A stretch of DNA of 26,600 nucleotides from an uncultured Clostridia bacterium (GCA_945949385.1 CAMFEL010000007.1:1-26600), one strand, 5' to 3'. Shown: positions 7,847-16,578, numbered from the stretch's first letter. Numbers and translations are program-made. Notes: generated by a model not told the origin, from the sequence alone.

Positions 7847-9172
7847 ATGTCTCACCTTAAAGGTATATCTGTTCCTCACAGGAAGAACACGGCCGAGTCG
7901 GCTCCCGTGCAAATGGGAGCGCCGACGGTGGCATATTACCCCACGGTACAGCACATCGGTGCGCCGGCAGTTCCCGTTGTTAAGGCGGGGGACGAGGTTT
8001 TTGTGGGCACACTTATTGCCGAAGCCGGGGGCTTTGTTTCCTCCCCCATTTATTCCGGAGTTTCCGGAAAGGTAAAATCGGTGGACGGCACGCTTCAGCC
8101 GTCGGGAGCTTTTGTTCCTACTGTTACGGTGGAATGCGACGGCCTCCAAACCGTTGACGGCTCCCTTGCTCCCCCCGATGTTCACGATACGGAAAGCTTT
8201 ATTGAGGCCCTGCGGCGCAGCGGCGTTGTGGGTCTCGGAGGCGCGGGCTTCCCCACTGCCGTAAAGCTGGGAGTAAAGGATCTTTCGAAAATCGAGCATA
8301 TTGTGATAAACGGCGCCGAGTGCGAGCCTTATCTTACGGGTGATACCCGCACCATGCTTGACCGAGCCGAGGAGATAGGCGAGGGAATAGAGCTGTGCCG
8401 GAAATATCTCGGAGTTTCTTCATTTATTATAGGCATAGAAAAAAACAAGCCGGGGTGTATCCGTGAGATGCGCTCTCTTGCCGCCCGGCACGCGGGTATG
8501 CGTGTTACCGTCCTCCCGTCGGTATATCCCCAGGGCGCCGAAAAGGTGCTGGTTTATAACACAACAAAAAGGATGATAAAAGAGGGGCAGCTCCCCATAG
8601 ATCAGGGTGTTATCGTTATAAATGTAACAACCCTTGCCTCCGTTGCCCGATATATAAAAACCGGTATGCCCCTTACGGAAAAGTGTGTAACCGTTGCGGG
8701 CGGAGCTGTGGCAAAGCCGCAGAATGTTATCGCGCCTATCGGTACTCCCGTGGGGGAGGTGTTCGATTTTTGCGGCGGCTTTAAGTCGGAGCCCTACAAG
8801 CTTTTGTACGGCGGCCCCATGATGGGTATTGCCATTGCGGATAAGTCTGCTCCCGTGCTGAAGCAGACCAACGGACTTATTGCTCTTACAAAGGATGAGG
8901 CGGCAGTGCGCCCCACCACTCCATGCATACGCTGCGGGCGCTGCACCAATGTGTGCCCGCTGGGACTTGCTCCCGTGGCTATTGCCGCGGCAAATGACGC
9001 AACCGACATGGAGGCGCTGGAAAAGCTGAAAGTAAATCTCTGTATGGAATGCGGCTGCTGCAGCTATGTATGTCCCGCAAAACGGCCTCTCGTTCAGCAG
9101 AACAAGCTGGCTAAGGCGTCCCTGAGAGATTGGCAGAATAAGAAAAAAGAGAAGGAGACAGACAAAAAATGA
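7847..9172 (+). CDS. rnfC: Rnf electron transport complex subunit C
   Basis: A 441-residue soluble, membrane-associated subunit of the Rnf complex, which couples electron transfer between reduced ferredoxin and NAD+ to ion translocation. RnfC is the NADH/FMN-binding subunit. It has the N-terminal lipoyl-like barrel region, a central FMN/NADH-binding domain with GLGGAGFPTAVK, and two C-terminal 4Fe-4S motifs, CIRCGRCTNVCP (from residue 360) and CMECGCCSYVCP (from 399). The start ATG at 7847 lies 13 bases after AAAGG, a rather long gap. A tiny in-leader frame (7826-7846) ends in TAA directly before this ATG and could matter for initiation. First gene of the rnf operon, overlapping rnfD by four bases. 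Confidence 0.96.
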   Translation: MSHLKGISVPHRKNTAESAPVQMGAPTVAYYPTVQHIGAPAVPVVKAGDEVFVGTLIAEAGGFVSSPIYSGVSGKVKSVDGTLQPSGAFVPTVTVECDGLQTVDGSLAPPDVHDTESFIEALRRSGVVGLGGAGFPTAVKLGVKDLSKIEHIVINGAECEPYLTGDTRTMLDRAEEIGEGIELCRKYLGVSSFIIGIEKNKPGCIREMRSLAARHAGMRVTVLPSVYPQGAEKVLVYNTTKRMIKEGQLPIDQGVIVINVTTLASVARYIKTGMPLTEKCVTVAGGAVAKPQNVIAPIGTPVGEVFDFCGGFKSEPYKLLYGGPMMGIAIADKSAPVLKQTNGLIALTKDEAAVRPTTPCIRCGRCTNVCPLGLAPVAIAAANDATDMEALEKLKVNLCMECGCCSYVCPAKRPLVQQNKLAKASLRDWQNKKKEKETDKK

Positions 9173-10107
9173 GTAAACTAAATGTTTCCGTCTCGCCTCA
9201 TATAAGAAGCGGAGTTACTACCACAGGCATAATGCTTGACGTTATTATCGCTCTGCTTCCTGCGTTTGCCGCGTCTGTATGGCTTTTCGGCGCACGCGCC
9301 CTTTACATTACCGCCATATGCGTGCTGACCTGCGTTCTGGGTGAGCTTGCTTTTGAACTTATCACAAAGCGTGAGCTTACGGTGGGAGATCTGTCGGCGG
9401 TGGTTACCGGAATGCTGCTAAGCTTTAACCTGCCCGTGGACATTCCCGAATGGCAGGCTGTTATAGGAAGCCTTATTGCAATAGTTGTAGTAAAGCAGCT
9501 TTTCGGCGGCATCGGCTGCAATTTTGCAAATCCCGCGCTGACTGCAAGAGTTATAATGCTTTTGTCCTTTGCCCAGACTACCGCTTTTACCGCTCCCCGC
9601 GGAGCTGATCTTGTAGGTGGTGCAACTCCTCTTGCGCTTATTGCGCAGGGGGATGAGGATAAGCTGCCTACTCTGTTCAAGATGTTTATCGGCGAGAGGG
9701 CAGGCTCTATGGGAGAAACCTGCGCCATAGCGCTTATAGTCGGCTTTATATATCTTCTGTGCAGAAAAGTTATTACATGGCACACTCCCGTGGTATTTGT
9801 GGGCACCGTGTTCCTGCTTTCGTTTTTAACCTCGGATTTCAGCCTTGAAGCCGCTATGTATCAGGTGCTGGGCGGCGGACTTCTTCTGGGCGCAATATTT
9901 ATGGCTACCGACTACTCCACCACGCCGCCTACCAAATGGGGCAAGGTTCTGTTCGGCCTCGGCTGCGGACTTCTGACCTTTACAATACGCCGCTTCGGAA
10001 GCTATCCCGAGGGCGTGTCCTTTGCCATTCTGTTTATGAACATCCTGACGCCGTATATTTCAAAGCTGACGGCGCGCAGACCTGTGGGAGGTGTAAAGGC
10101 AAAATGA
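9169..10107 (+). CDS. rnfD: Rnf electron transport complex subunit D
   Basis: A 312-residue integral membrane protein with about nine to ten hydrophobic segments. The GGATPL motif (residues 150-155) holds Thr153, the expected site of covalent FMN attachment through a phosphoester bond, as known for RnfD/NqrB proteins. The ATG overlaps the end of rnfC (ATGA), which suggests translational coupling. RnfD forms part of the membrane path for electrons and ions. Covalent FMN needs an ApbE-type flavin transferase, and no such gene lies in this window. Confidence 0.96.
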   Translation: MSKLNVSVSPHIRSGVTTTGIMLDVIIALLPAFAASVWLFGARALYITAICVLTCVLGELAFELITKRELTVGDLSAVVTGMLLSFNLPVDIPEWQAVIGSLIAIVVVKQLFGGIGCNFANPALTARVIMLLSFAQTTAFTAPRGADLVGGATPLALIAQGDEDKLPTLFKMFIGERAGSMGETCAIALIVGFIYLLCRKVITWHTPVVFVGTVFLLSFLTSDFSLEAAMYQVLGGGLLLGAIFMATDYSTTPPTKWGKVLFGLGCGLLTFTIRRFGSYPEGVSFAILFMNILTPYISKLTARRPVGGVKAK

Positions 10108-10625
10108 AAAAGGATTATATCAAGAGCATTGCGGTGCTTGGCGCCATTTGTCTTGTTATTGCCGCGCTGCTTGCTACGGTGAATTACTTTACCGCTCCCG
10201 TTATAAAGGAAAATTCCGCGGCAAAGGAAAACGCCTCACTTTCCGAGGTGCTTCCGGGTTCAAAGAGTTTCAAGGCGGAAAAGCTGCCGGACGGCGCGGC
10301 TGAAAGCGTGACCGGAATCTACACTGACGAGGGCGGCGCCGGGTATGCCGTGACGCTTTCCACCTCCTCCGCTTATTCCGGAAGTCCCATGACCTTTACT
10401 CTGGGCGTTGATTCTGAGGGAAAAGTGGTGGGAGTTAAGATTACCAACTATTCCGAAACCAAGGATTTCGGTTCGGACTACCCCGACGGCTATATCGGTG
10501 CTGACGCCGGCAGCGCGGGGGATGTGAATCTTGCGGCGGGAGTTACCTACTCCTCCACCGCCTTCAGAGAAGCGGTCTGCGACGCCCTTGAGGCGGTAGA
10601 TATGATAAGGGAGGGGCGAGGCTGA
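10104..10625 (+). CDS. rnfG: Rnf electron transport complex subunit G
   Basis: A 173-residue protein with one N-terminal transmembrane helix (about 8-27) and an FMN-binding domain on the far side of the membrane. The flavinylation motif reads AGVTYSS (residues 145-151) with Thr148 as the acceptor, a mild variant of the usual SGATxS/T. The true start is ATG 10104 (MKKDYIKS), overlapping the rnfD stop as ATGA. A longer upstream frame from 9936 is rejected because it runs through rnfD and lacks homology. The stop overlaps rnfE as TGATG. Confidence 0.95.
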   Translation: MKKDYIKSIAVLGAICLVIAALLATVNYFTAPVIKENSAAKENASLSEVLPGSKSFKAEKLPDGAAESVTGIYTDEGGAGYAVTLSTSSAYSGSPMTFTLGVDSEGKVVGVKITNYSETKDFGSDYPDGYIGADAGSAGDVNLAAGVTYSSTAFREAVCDALEAVDMIREGRG

Positions 10626-11305
10626 TGTCTGTGTGGAAGAATTTTATCAAAGGAATTATTAAAGAAAACCCCGTGCTGGTGCTGCTGCTGGGCACCTGTC
10701 CCACCCTTGCCATGACCGACAGCGTGTCAAAGGCTTTCGGTATGGGTGTGGCCGCCACCGTGGTGCTTATTTGCTCCAATATGGCTATATCCGCTCTGCG
10801 AAACGTTATTCCCGACAAGGTCAGAATACCCTGCTATATAGTGCTTATCGCCGGCTTTGTGACTGTGGTGGAAATGGTGATGCACGCATATCTGCCAGAT
10901 TTGTACGAGGCTATGGGCGTGTTCCTGTCGCTTATCGTGGTAAACTGCATTATTCTGGGACGCGCGGAGATGTACGCTTCCAAAAACCGCGTGTTTGATT
11001 CCGCCGTGGACGCGGTGGGCATGGGCATAGGCTTTACTCTTGCTCTGCTTTGTATGTCCACAGTGCGTGAAATTTTCGGCGCAGGCTCCTGGATGGGTAT
11101 GGAAATACCGTTTATAAAGGACCACACGGTGGGTATACTCACTATGTCGCCCGGAGGATTCTTCGTGTTCGGCGTGCTTATCGCCGTTGTGAACAAGCTG
11201 ACCGGACACAGAAAACGCTCCGAGGCAGGGGGATGTGCCGGATGCCCCGGCGCCGCGCTGTGTATGAAAAACGGCTGCTCCGAGAGAGAGGGGGAGGGTA
11301 AATAA
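10625..11305 (+). CDS. rnfE: Rnf electron transport complex subunit E
   Basis: A 226-residue integral membrane subunit with six predicted helices. It shares with RnfA the inverted pair of half-helices carrying the conserved cysteines that hold the intramembrane iron-sulfur cluster: LLGTCPTLA (C25) and VVNCIILG (C108). Beyond the usual end of the family, the soluble tail (about 195-226) carries four cysteines, C204, C207, C213 and C218, in the pattern CxxCx5Cx4C. This could bind a metal or a cluster, but no function is assigned. Start and stop codons overlap the neighbouring rnf genes (TGATG before, TAATG after). Confidence 0.95.
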   Translation: MSVWKNFIKGIIKENPVLVLLLGTCPTLAMTDSVSKAFGMGVAATVVLICSNMAISALRNVIPDKVRIPCYIVLIAGFVTVVEMVMHAYLPDLYEAMGVFLSLIVVNCIILGRAEMYASKNRVFDSAVDAVGMGIGFTLALLCMSTVREIFGAGSWMGMEIPFIKDHTVGILTMSPGGFFVFGVLIAVVNKLTGHRKRSEAGGCAGCPGAALCMKNGCSEREGEGK

Positions 11306-11898
11306 TGTTTAAGGGACTTATTGTTATTATCCTGACCTCCATAGTTGTGGACAACTATGTGCTTACGAAATTTTTGGGTATCTGTCCTTTCCTGGGCGTT
11401 TCCAAAAAGGTGGGACCGGCCTGCGGCATGGGCATTGCGGTGACTTTCGTCATGCTTCTTGCCACCGCGGCTACCTATCCTATATACTACTATCTGCTGG
11501 CGCGCTTCGAGCTTGAATATCTGCAGACTATCGTATTTATTCTTGTAATTGCCTCTCTTGTGCAGCTTGTGGAGATAATCCTTAAAAAGTATATCCCCTC
11601 CCTGCACAAATCCCTTGGTATTTATCTGCCCCTAATTACCACAAACTGCGCAGTTCTGGGCGTTGCTTCCAACAATATTAGCGACGGCTATGTATTTATC
11701 GAATCAATGGCCTCATCATTGGGCTGCGGTCTCGGCTTTCTTCTTGCCATGGTGCTGTTTGCCGGTGTGCGCAGCAGAGTGGAGGCGGCAAATCCGCCAA
11801 AATGCTTCAGGGGTATGCCCATAACGCTTGTAAGCGCTTCCATCGTCGCTCTTACCTTCTACGGTTTCCAGGGCGTTATCGAAAATCTGTTTGCATAA
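11305..11898 (+). CDS. rnfA: Rnf electron transport complex subunit A
   Basis: A 197-residue, six-helix membrane subunit, paralogous to RnfE. The conserved cysteine motifs are FLGICPFLG (C27) and TTNCAVLG (C115), which with the RnfE cysteines would form the membrane-embedded cluster. ATG 11305 overlaps the rnfE stop (TAATG), and GGGGGAGGG lies upstream within rnfE as ribosome-binding sequence. Length is normal for the family. Confidence 0.96.
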   Translation: MFKGLIVIILTSIVVDNYVLTKFLGICPFLGVSKKVGPACGMGIAVTFVMLLATAATYPIYYYLLARFELEYLQTIVFILVIASLVQLVEIILKKYIPSLHKSLGIYLPLITTNCAVLGVASNNISDGYVFIESMASSLGCGLGFLLAMVLFAGVRSRVEAANPPKCFRGMPITLVSASIVALTFYGFQGVIENLFA

Positions 11899-11911
11899 GG
11901 GGGGAATTCAT

Positions 11912-12748
11912 ATGCTTGAAGCTATTCTGATACCTACCCTGTGCGTAACGGGTATAGGACTTGTCTGCGCGGCGGTACTTGTTATTGCCGCAAGATTTAT
12001 GTCCGTTCGGGAAAACGAGCTTGAAAAAAAGCTGAGGGAATGTCTGCCCGGTGCAAACTGCGGAGCCTGCGGCTTTTCCGGCTGTGACGGCTATGCAAAA
12101 GCTTTGGCTGAAAATCCGGAGACGAAAACAAATCTGTGTATTCCCGGCGCCGACGCGGTTTCAAAGGAAATATCCGATATTCTTGGCAGGGAATTTGCCG
12201 ACACGGTAGAGCAGGTTGCCACCGTGCGCTGCAGCGGCGATTGCCGGAACACGGACACAAAGCTTGACTATCACGGCATTGACACCTGTCAGGCGGTCAA
12301 AATGATGTACAGCGGCGACGGGATGTGTCCCTGCGGCTGTCTCGGCAGAGGAGACTGCGCACGGGTGTGCCCCGAGGACGCCATATGCGTTGACAGAGGA
12401 CTTGCGCAGGTGGATTTCCGCAAGTGCATCGGCTGCGGACTTTGTGCCGCTGCCTGTCCTCAGCGAATTATCAGTATGATGCCCGATGTAAAGCGTCAGG
12501 TGGTGTCATGCAGCAATACGCAGAAGGGCGCTGTTGCCCGCAAAAACTGCAAAAACGCCTGTATCGCCTGCGGCAAGTGCGAAAGAAACTGTCCTGAGGG
12601 GGCAATTACCGTAAAAGACAATCTTGCCCGCATTGACTATGACAAATGCTCCGGCTGCGGAAAATGCTCCGAGGTCTGCCCCGTGGGATGTATCCGCACT
12701 GCGGACTATTCGGGCAAGCACAGGCAGAAGTCCTGTGAAAATGCCTGA
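11912..12748 (+). CDS. rnfB: Rnf electron transport complex subunit B
   Basis: A 278-residue iron-sulfur protein and the likely entry point for ferredoxin electrons. It has one N-terminal membrane helix (about 4-28), then the four-cysteine 4Fe-4S domain (C50, C53, C58, C76) typical of RnfB, followed by several ferredoxin-type motifs: CPCGCLGRGDCARVCP (139-154), CIGCGLCAAACP (172-183), CIACGKCERNCP (217-228) and CSGCGKCSEVCP (246-257). I chose ATG 11912 because a run of six G bases lies seven bases upstream. A TTG at 11891, overlapping rnfA, would add seven residues. It is the last core rnf gene and is followed at once by a NusG-II gene. Confidence 0.96.
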   Translation: MLEAILIPTLCVTGIGLVCAAVLVIAARFMSVRENELEKKLRECLPGANCGACGFSGCDGYAKALAENPETKTNLCIPGADAVSKEISDILGREFADTVEQVATVRCSGDCRNTDTKLDYHGIDTCQAVKMMYSGDGMCPCGCLGRGDCARVCPEDAICVDRGLAQVDFRKCIGCGLCAAACPQRIISMMPDVKRQVVSCSNTQKGAVARKNCKNACIACGKCERNCPEGAITVKDNLARIDYDKCSGCGKCSEVCPVGCIRTADYSGKHRQKSCENA

Positions 12749-13135
12749 ATGGGGCGGGACTCTGCTTTGAAAAACAGAAAAAGGCGAAACGATATAATTC
12801 TTGCCGCCGGTCTTATTGCCGCCGCGTCGGTTGCGGCGCTTGTGATGTATCTTGCCGCAAAACCGGGGGACTATGCCTTGGTTACGGTGGGCGGCAAAGA
12901 GTGGGGCAAGTACCCCCTTGACAGGGACGCGGATGTGGTAATCTCCACGGAATACGGCGAAAACAGGCTGGTGATAAAGGACGGTGTGGCTTTTGTAACC
13001 GAAGCGGACTGTCCGGACAAGCTGTGCGTGCGTCAGCATTCCGTGAAAAACGGGGGCGAGGCTATTGTGTGTCTGCCCAACAAAATGACCGTCAGAATCG
13101 TATCGGACAAAGATATTGTTGATATAGCGGGGTAG
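12749..13135 (+). CDS. NusG domain II-containing membrane-anchored protein
   Basis: A 128-residue protein with a basic N-terminus, one membrane helix (about 17-37) and a C-terminal NusG-II-like domain (about 42-126). The domain shows the typical CPDKLC (C89, C94) and the motif VCLPNKMTVRI (C109). Family members sit next to rnf and related flavin or isoprenoid genes in many Clostridia, and their biochemical role is not established. ATG 12749 follows the rnfB stop directly but lacks a clear ribosome-binding site. TTG 12767, with GGGGCGGG seven bases upstream, is an alternative start that would remove six residues. The position directly after rnfB supports co-transcription with the rnf operon. 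Confidence 0.88.
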   Translation: MGRDSALKNRKRRNDIILAAGLIAAASVAALVMYLAAKPGDYALVTVGGKEWGKYPLDRDADVVISTEYGENRLVIKDGVAFVTEADCPDKLCVRQHSVKNGGEAIVCLPNKMTVRIVSDKDIVDIAG

Positions 13136-13180
13136 CGCGGTGAAAGATAGTCGGAAAGGTATGAGAGGGGGCGCGGCGCT

Positions 13181-13696
13181 TTGCGCAAAGAAAAAAGAAA
13201 GCTGATGTCGCCCCGCACGCTGTGCTTTCTGGGTATGGCTGCCTGCGCTTCCATGATGCTTTCCTATGCGGAAAGCTTTATACCCTTCGGTCTGCCGGGT
13301 CTGAAGCCGGGACTTGCAAATATTTTTACCGTGTTTATTCTGTACCGTATCGGCGCGCCGTACGCTTTTGCCGTGTCGCTGGTCAGGTGCTGTCTTACGG
13401 CGCTTTTGTTCGGCAACGCCGTAAGTCTGTGGTACAGCCTTGCGGGGGCGGCGCTGAGCCTTGCGGTAATGCTTCTTCTGAAGCAGACCTCGGCCTTTTC
13501 TCCGCTGGGAGTCAGCATTGCAGGCGGTGTCTGCCACAACGCGGCTCAGCTTGCGGTTGCGGTTGCCGTCACGGGAGTTCGGGAGATCGTATGGTATATA
13601 CCTCTGCTGGCTTTGGGCGGCACCGTTGCAGGCGTTATCGTTGGCGCCGCGGCGGGAATTATGCTTAAAAAATTGGAAAAATTCAAAATAAAATAG
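13181..13696 (+). CDS. Gx transporter family protein (heptaprenyl diphosphate synthase component I-like)
   Basis: A 171-residue, strongly hydrophobic protein with five to six membrane segments. The segment PFGLPGLKPGLANIFTVFIL (residues 31-50) and the later HNAAQLAVA are characteristic of the Gx-transporter/Hpre_diP_synt_I family, small S-component-like membrane proteins. The old name refers to heptaprenyl diphosphate synthase subunit I; a transport role is now considered more likely, with unknown substrate. The chosen TTG start at 13181 has AGAGGGGG nine bases upstream. ATG 13205 is an alternative with a weaker site. It is usually found beside NusG-II and rnf genes, as here. Confidence 0.87.
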   Translation: MRKEKRKLMSPRTLCFLGMAACASMMLSYAESFIPFGLPGLKPGLANIFTVFILYRIGAPYAFAVSLVRCCLTALLFGNAVSLWYSLAGAALSLAVMLLLKQTSAFSPLGVSIAGGVCHNAAQLAVAVAVTGVREIVWYIPLLALGGTVAGVIVGAAAGIMLKKLEKFKIK

Positions 13697-13718
13697 ACAG
13701 AAACAGAACAGAAACAGA
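13697..13718. repeat. Perfect tandem duplication of an 11-mer
   Basis: ACAGAAACAGA occurs twice in a row immediately after the stop of the Gx-transporter gene. It has no hairpin potential and is noted only as a local slippage repeat. No clear intrinsic terminator follows the rnf-associated genes in the 92 bases up to the next start codon. Confidence 0.7.
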
Positions 13719-13788
13719 AATTCTTTTGTAAAAGCTCCGCAAAAACAGTAATACTGTCATTAAATGTACAACAAGAAGGAGTCATATA

Positions 13789-15114
13789 ATGAAAAACGAA
13801 TCTGCCCGTATGACTAAAAAAAGCATTGCCCTGATTGCGATTGCAGGCGCCGTGCTGTGGCTTTGTGCTGCCGCCGCTGCTTTTTTCAGCGGGCGGTTTT
13901 TGTATGAAGAAAAGGTCAAGCGGGATTTTATCGTTCAGCAGGAAAAATGGCTTAACACCCTCGATGAGTACGAAGAGTGCAGGGACAGTCTTTACGAAAA
14001 GACTGTTTTCGGCTTTTCCCGCAATGCCTCAGCCAATGATGTAGGGCTGTCCTATGACGAGTATATGACCGCCGAGGAGATAGGTGCGTATGAATCTCCA
14101 AACGCAGAGTTCAACAGCTACTATTACTTTGCTCAGCTTGAAGAGGATGCGCAGCTTTTATATAAAGCGTACGAGTACGCTTTCGACAACTACGAAAGCG
14201 TTATGTTTGTGGATGACGGGATAATCAATCTTGAACAGACGGACTATGTTAAGGTCTACCGCTTCTTCCTTTTGGACAGCGCGCTTGCAGAGCAGAATAT
14301 ACATTTAGGCAGCTACGGTGTCACCTTCGGCGCATATGCCGAGCGGGTATACGGTGACGAAAGGTTCGGTGATATAACCGTAACAAAGCGGGGCAGCAGA
14401 ACAGACCTTGAGGAATTTGCCCATATGTCTCCCGAATGCAGGGAAATGAGCATAAAAAAAGCACGGGAGATCGCCGCAAAGGCACCGGATTATATGTCGG
14501 AACTTGAGAAGGCAAAATACCTTTACAGGTATTTCTGTAAAGACCTGACCTATGTAGACGGTTACGACGGCACGGAGAGGGTATACGATACTTTGTATAA
14601 CAGAGAAGGGCAATGTGACGGCTTTTCTAACGCCATGTCCCTTATTTACAGCGCCGCGGGCATAAAATGTGCCGAAAAAATCACCGATTATCACACATGG
14701 CTGTGCTTCTGCGCCGACGGGGTATGGTATAACGCCGATCTTACATATGACTGCATTTACAAGGACAATTACCGGTTTGATGCTTTGCAGGTAGGCTTCG
14801 GCTTTTCCGACAGATATTTGTACGACAAAGTATATTACTCCGAAAATGCTCCGTCGTGTGAAACCGAGCTGGTTTATGCCGACTGCATTGCCGTTGAAAC
14901 TGCGGATGCGGCAAGTGCGGTGCGCGCACTTCAAAAATCCTATGCGGCAAACGGCAGCTACGGTTGTGTCAGCATGGATAAAAGCATATATCCGGCTCTG
15001 CTGAATTCTCTCGGGGCATATGCAAGCTCCAATTGGATAGAGGGATTTCCCGAGTATTATTATCTTGTCGGATATGAGCTGGGGGATACTGCCGTGATTT
15101 TTGTAGTGGCGTGA
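13789..15114 (+). CDS. Membrane-anchored transglutaminase-like protein, paralog 1
   Basis: A 441-residue protein with an N-terminal membrane anchor (about 11-34, uncleaved signal-like) and a large, Tyr-rich, probably extracellular region. The C-terminal half has a transglutaminase/protease-like core with the full catalytic triad: Cys276 in GQCDGFSNAMSLIY, His302 in DYHTW and Asp317 in NADLTYD. Such domains act as cysteine proteases, peptide-glycan or protein cross-linking enzymes, or peptidases, and the reaction here cannot be specified. The ATG has AGAAGGAG seven bases upstream. It is followed 56 bases later by a clear paralog, so the pair arose by tandem duplication. The middle region (about 40-220) resembles nothing I can name. 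Confidence 0.82.
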   Translation: MKNESARMTKKSIALIAIAGAVLWLCAAAAAFFSGRFLYEEKVKRDFIVQQEKWLNTLDEYEECRDSLYEKTVFGFSRNASANDVGLSYDEYMTAEEIGAYESPNAEFNSYYYFAQLEEDAQLLYKAYEYAFDNYESVMFVDDGIINLEQTDYVKVYRFFLLDSALAEQNIHLGSYGVTFGAYAERVYGDERFGDITVTKRGSRTDLEEFAHMSPECREMSIKKAREIAAKAPDYMSELEKAKYLYRYFCKDLTYVDGYDGTERVYDTLYNREGQCDGFSNAMSLIYSAAGIKCAEKITDYHTWLCFCADGVWYNADLTYDCIYKDNYRFDALQVGFGFSDRYLYDKVYYSENAPSCETELVYADCIAVETADAASAVRALQKSYAANGSYGCVSMDKSIYPALLNSLGAYASSNWIEGFPEYYYLVGYELGDTAVIFVVA

Positions 15115-15170
15115 TTTGTGTGCTTTGTCCGTTTTCGGCTTGGCTGTATTGACTTGAAAGGAGCTTTGTA

Positions 15171-16514
15171 ATGAAAAAAGTGCCTGTCCCCGTGTCGAAA
15201 AAGCTGATTGCGGTGCTGGCGGCTGTCGGCGCCGTGCTGTGGCTGGCTGCTGCCGCTGCCGCAGCTTACTGCGGGCGGATTTTATATAAGGAGAAAATCA
15301 AGTGCGATTTTCTTATTCAGCAGGAAAAATGGCTTGATACGCTTGACGATTACAGAGCCGTCTGCGCCGGATATGAAAACGCCGGGGTGTTTTGCTTTGC
15401 CGAAAAATTTGAACAGGATGAGAACGGAAAAACGGTATACGAGCAGACAGTCAGCGCCGAAGCTATTGCAGAGTATGAATCCGTTTATTCCGACTTCAAC
15501 AGCTATTACTATTATGACAAACTTACTCCCGGCGAGCAGTTGCTGTATAAGGCGTACGAGTATGCAAGCGATAACTGTTTCGGGTGCATATTTGTTGACA
15601 ATGACGCGGTTGATCCGTCTGTGGATTATGTGCGTGTTTCGATGTGCCTGTCCTTGGACAGCGCAGTAATAAGCCAGAATCTGTGGATGTCAAACAACAA
15701 CTACAAAGAGGGCGTTGCAAATTCCGACAGAGCTGATATTACATATGATGACGAGATTTACGGCAGTATTACGGTAAATAAGCCGGGATACCGCTCTGTT
15801 GTGTATTCTTTTTCCGAGGTTTCTCCGGACAGAAGGGCCGAAAGCATTGAAGCGGCACGCAGGATTGCGGAAAGCGCGCCGGATATTACGGACGAGCTCG
15901 AGCGTGCAAGGTATCTTTACGTAACGCTTTGCGACAGTATTACATACGATTTGGATTATGCCGGTGATGACGAGCTTTACGATACGCTGGTAAACCACAG
16001 AGGACGGTGTGACGGGTTTTCAAATGCTCTGTCGCTGATTTACAATATAGCAGGCATTACCTGCGCGGAAAAATTAACCTATGATCACACATGGGTCAGC
16101 TTCTGCGCCGACGGAGTCTGGTATAACGCCGATCCTACATATGACTGCCACTATGATTACGAAATAGCTCCCCGTGCACTGAACATCGGATTCGGCTTTT
16201 CCGACGCATATACAAGGGGAGCGTATCGTTATGAGAATATTGCACCTGAATGTACCGGAAATACTTTATTTGCAAACTGTCGGGTCGTAGCCACCGACGA
16301 AATAGAAAGCATAATGGATGTTATGGTAGAGTCTATTGCCGAGAACGGCGGCCTGTACGGCTTTGTGCAAATATCCAAGGCCGATTACCGGGATGCCCTT
16401 AATGCTGTTTTTGAAGGGATAGACAAGTGCCCGGACGGTTTTGACCCCGGTATAGATATATATGAGTTCAGAAGCGGATTTTTCATATTTTTGGTTGAAC
16501 ACGAGTTGTACTGA
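15171..16514 (+). CDS. Membrane-anchored transglutaminase-like protein, paralog 2
   Basis: A 447-residue paralog of the preceding gene with the same layout: N-terminal anchor (about 11-34), variable middle part, and transglutaminase-like core with Cys280 in GRCDGFSNALSLIY, His306 in DHTW and Asp321 in NADPTYD. The spacing of the triad (26 and 15 residues) is identical in both paralogs. Shared blocks include QQEKWL near residue 46 and FNSYYYY at about 107-113. GAAAGGAG lies eight bases before the ATG. Both copies keep intact catalytic residues, so neither looks like a decaying duplicate. The divergence of the middle and C-terminal parts may reflect different substrates. Confidence 0.82.
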   Translation: MKKVPVPVSKKLIAVLAAVGAVLWLAAAAAAAYCGRILYKEKIKCDFLIQQEKWLDTLDDYRAVCAGYENAGVFCFAEKFEQDENGKTVYEQTVSAEAIAEYESVYSDFNSYYYYDKLTPGEQLLYKAYEYASDNCFGCIFVDNDAVDPSVDYVRVSMCLSLDSAVISQNLWMSNNNYKEGVANSDRADITYDDEIYGSITVNKPGYRSVVYSFSEVSPDRRAESIEAARRIAESAPDITDELERARYLYVTLCDSITYDLDYAGDDELYDTLVNHRGRCDGFSNALSLIYNIAGITCAEKLTYDHTWVSFCADGVWYNADPTYDCHYDYEIAPRALNIGFGFSDAYTRGAYRYENIAPECTGNTLFANCRVVATDEIESIMDVMVESIAENGGLYGFVQISKADYRDALNAVFEGIDKCPDGFDPGIDIYEFRSGFFIFLVEHELY

Positions 16515-16578
16515 AGTTGAGGGATATACCGCAGTCAAAACTAAAATGTAAACTTTTTGTAAACGGCATTTTGTCTTG

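Noticed and set aside
9936..10625. A longer RnfG starting inside rnfD.
   Set aside because: The first 56 residues are read out of frame through rnfD. The start at 10104 gives a normal RnfG with an N-terminal membrane helix and an ATGA overlap.
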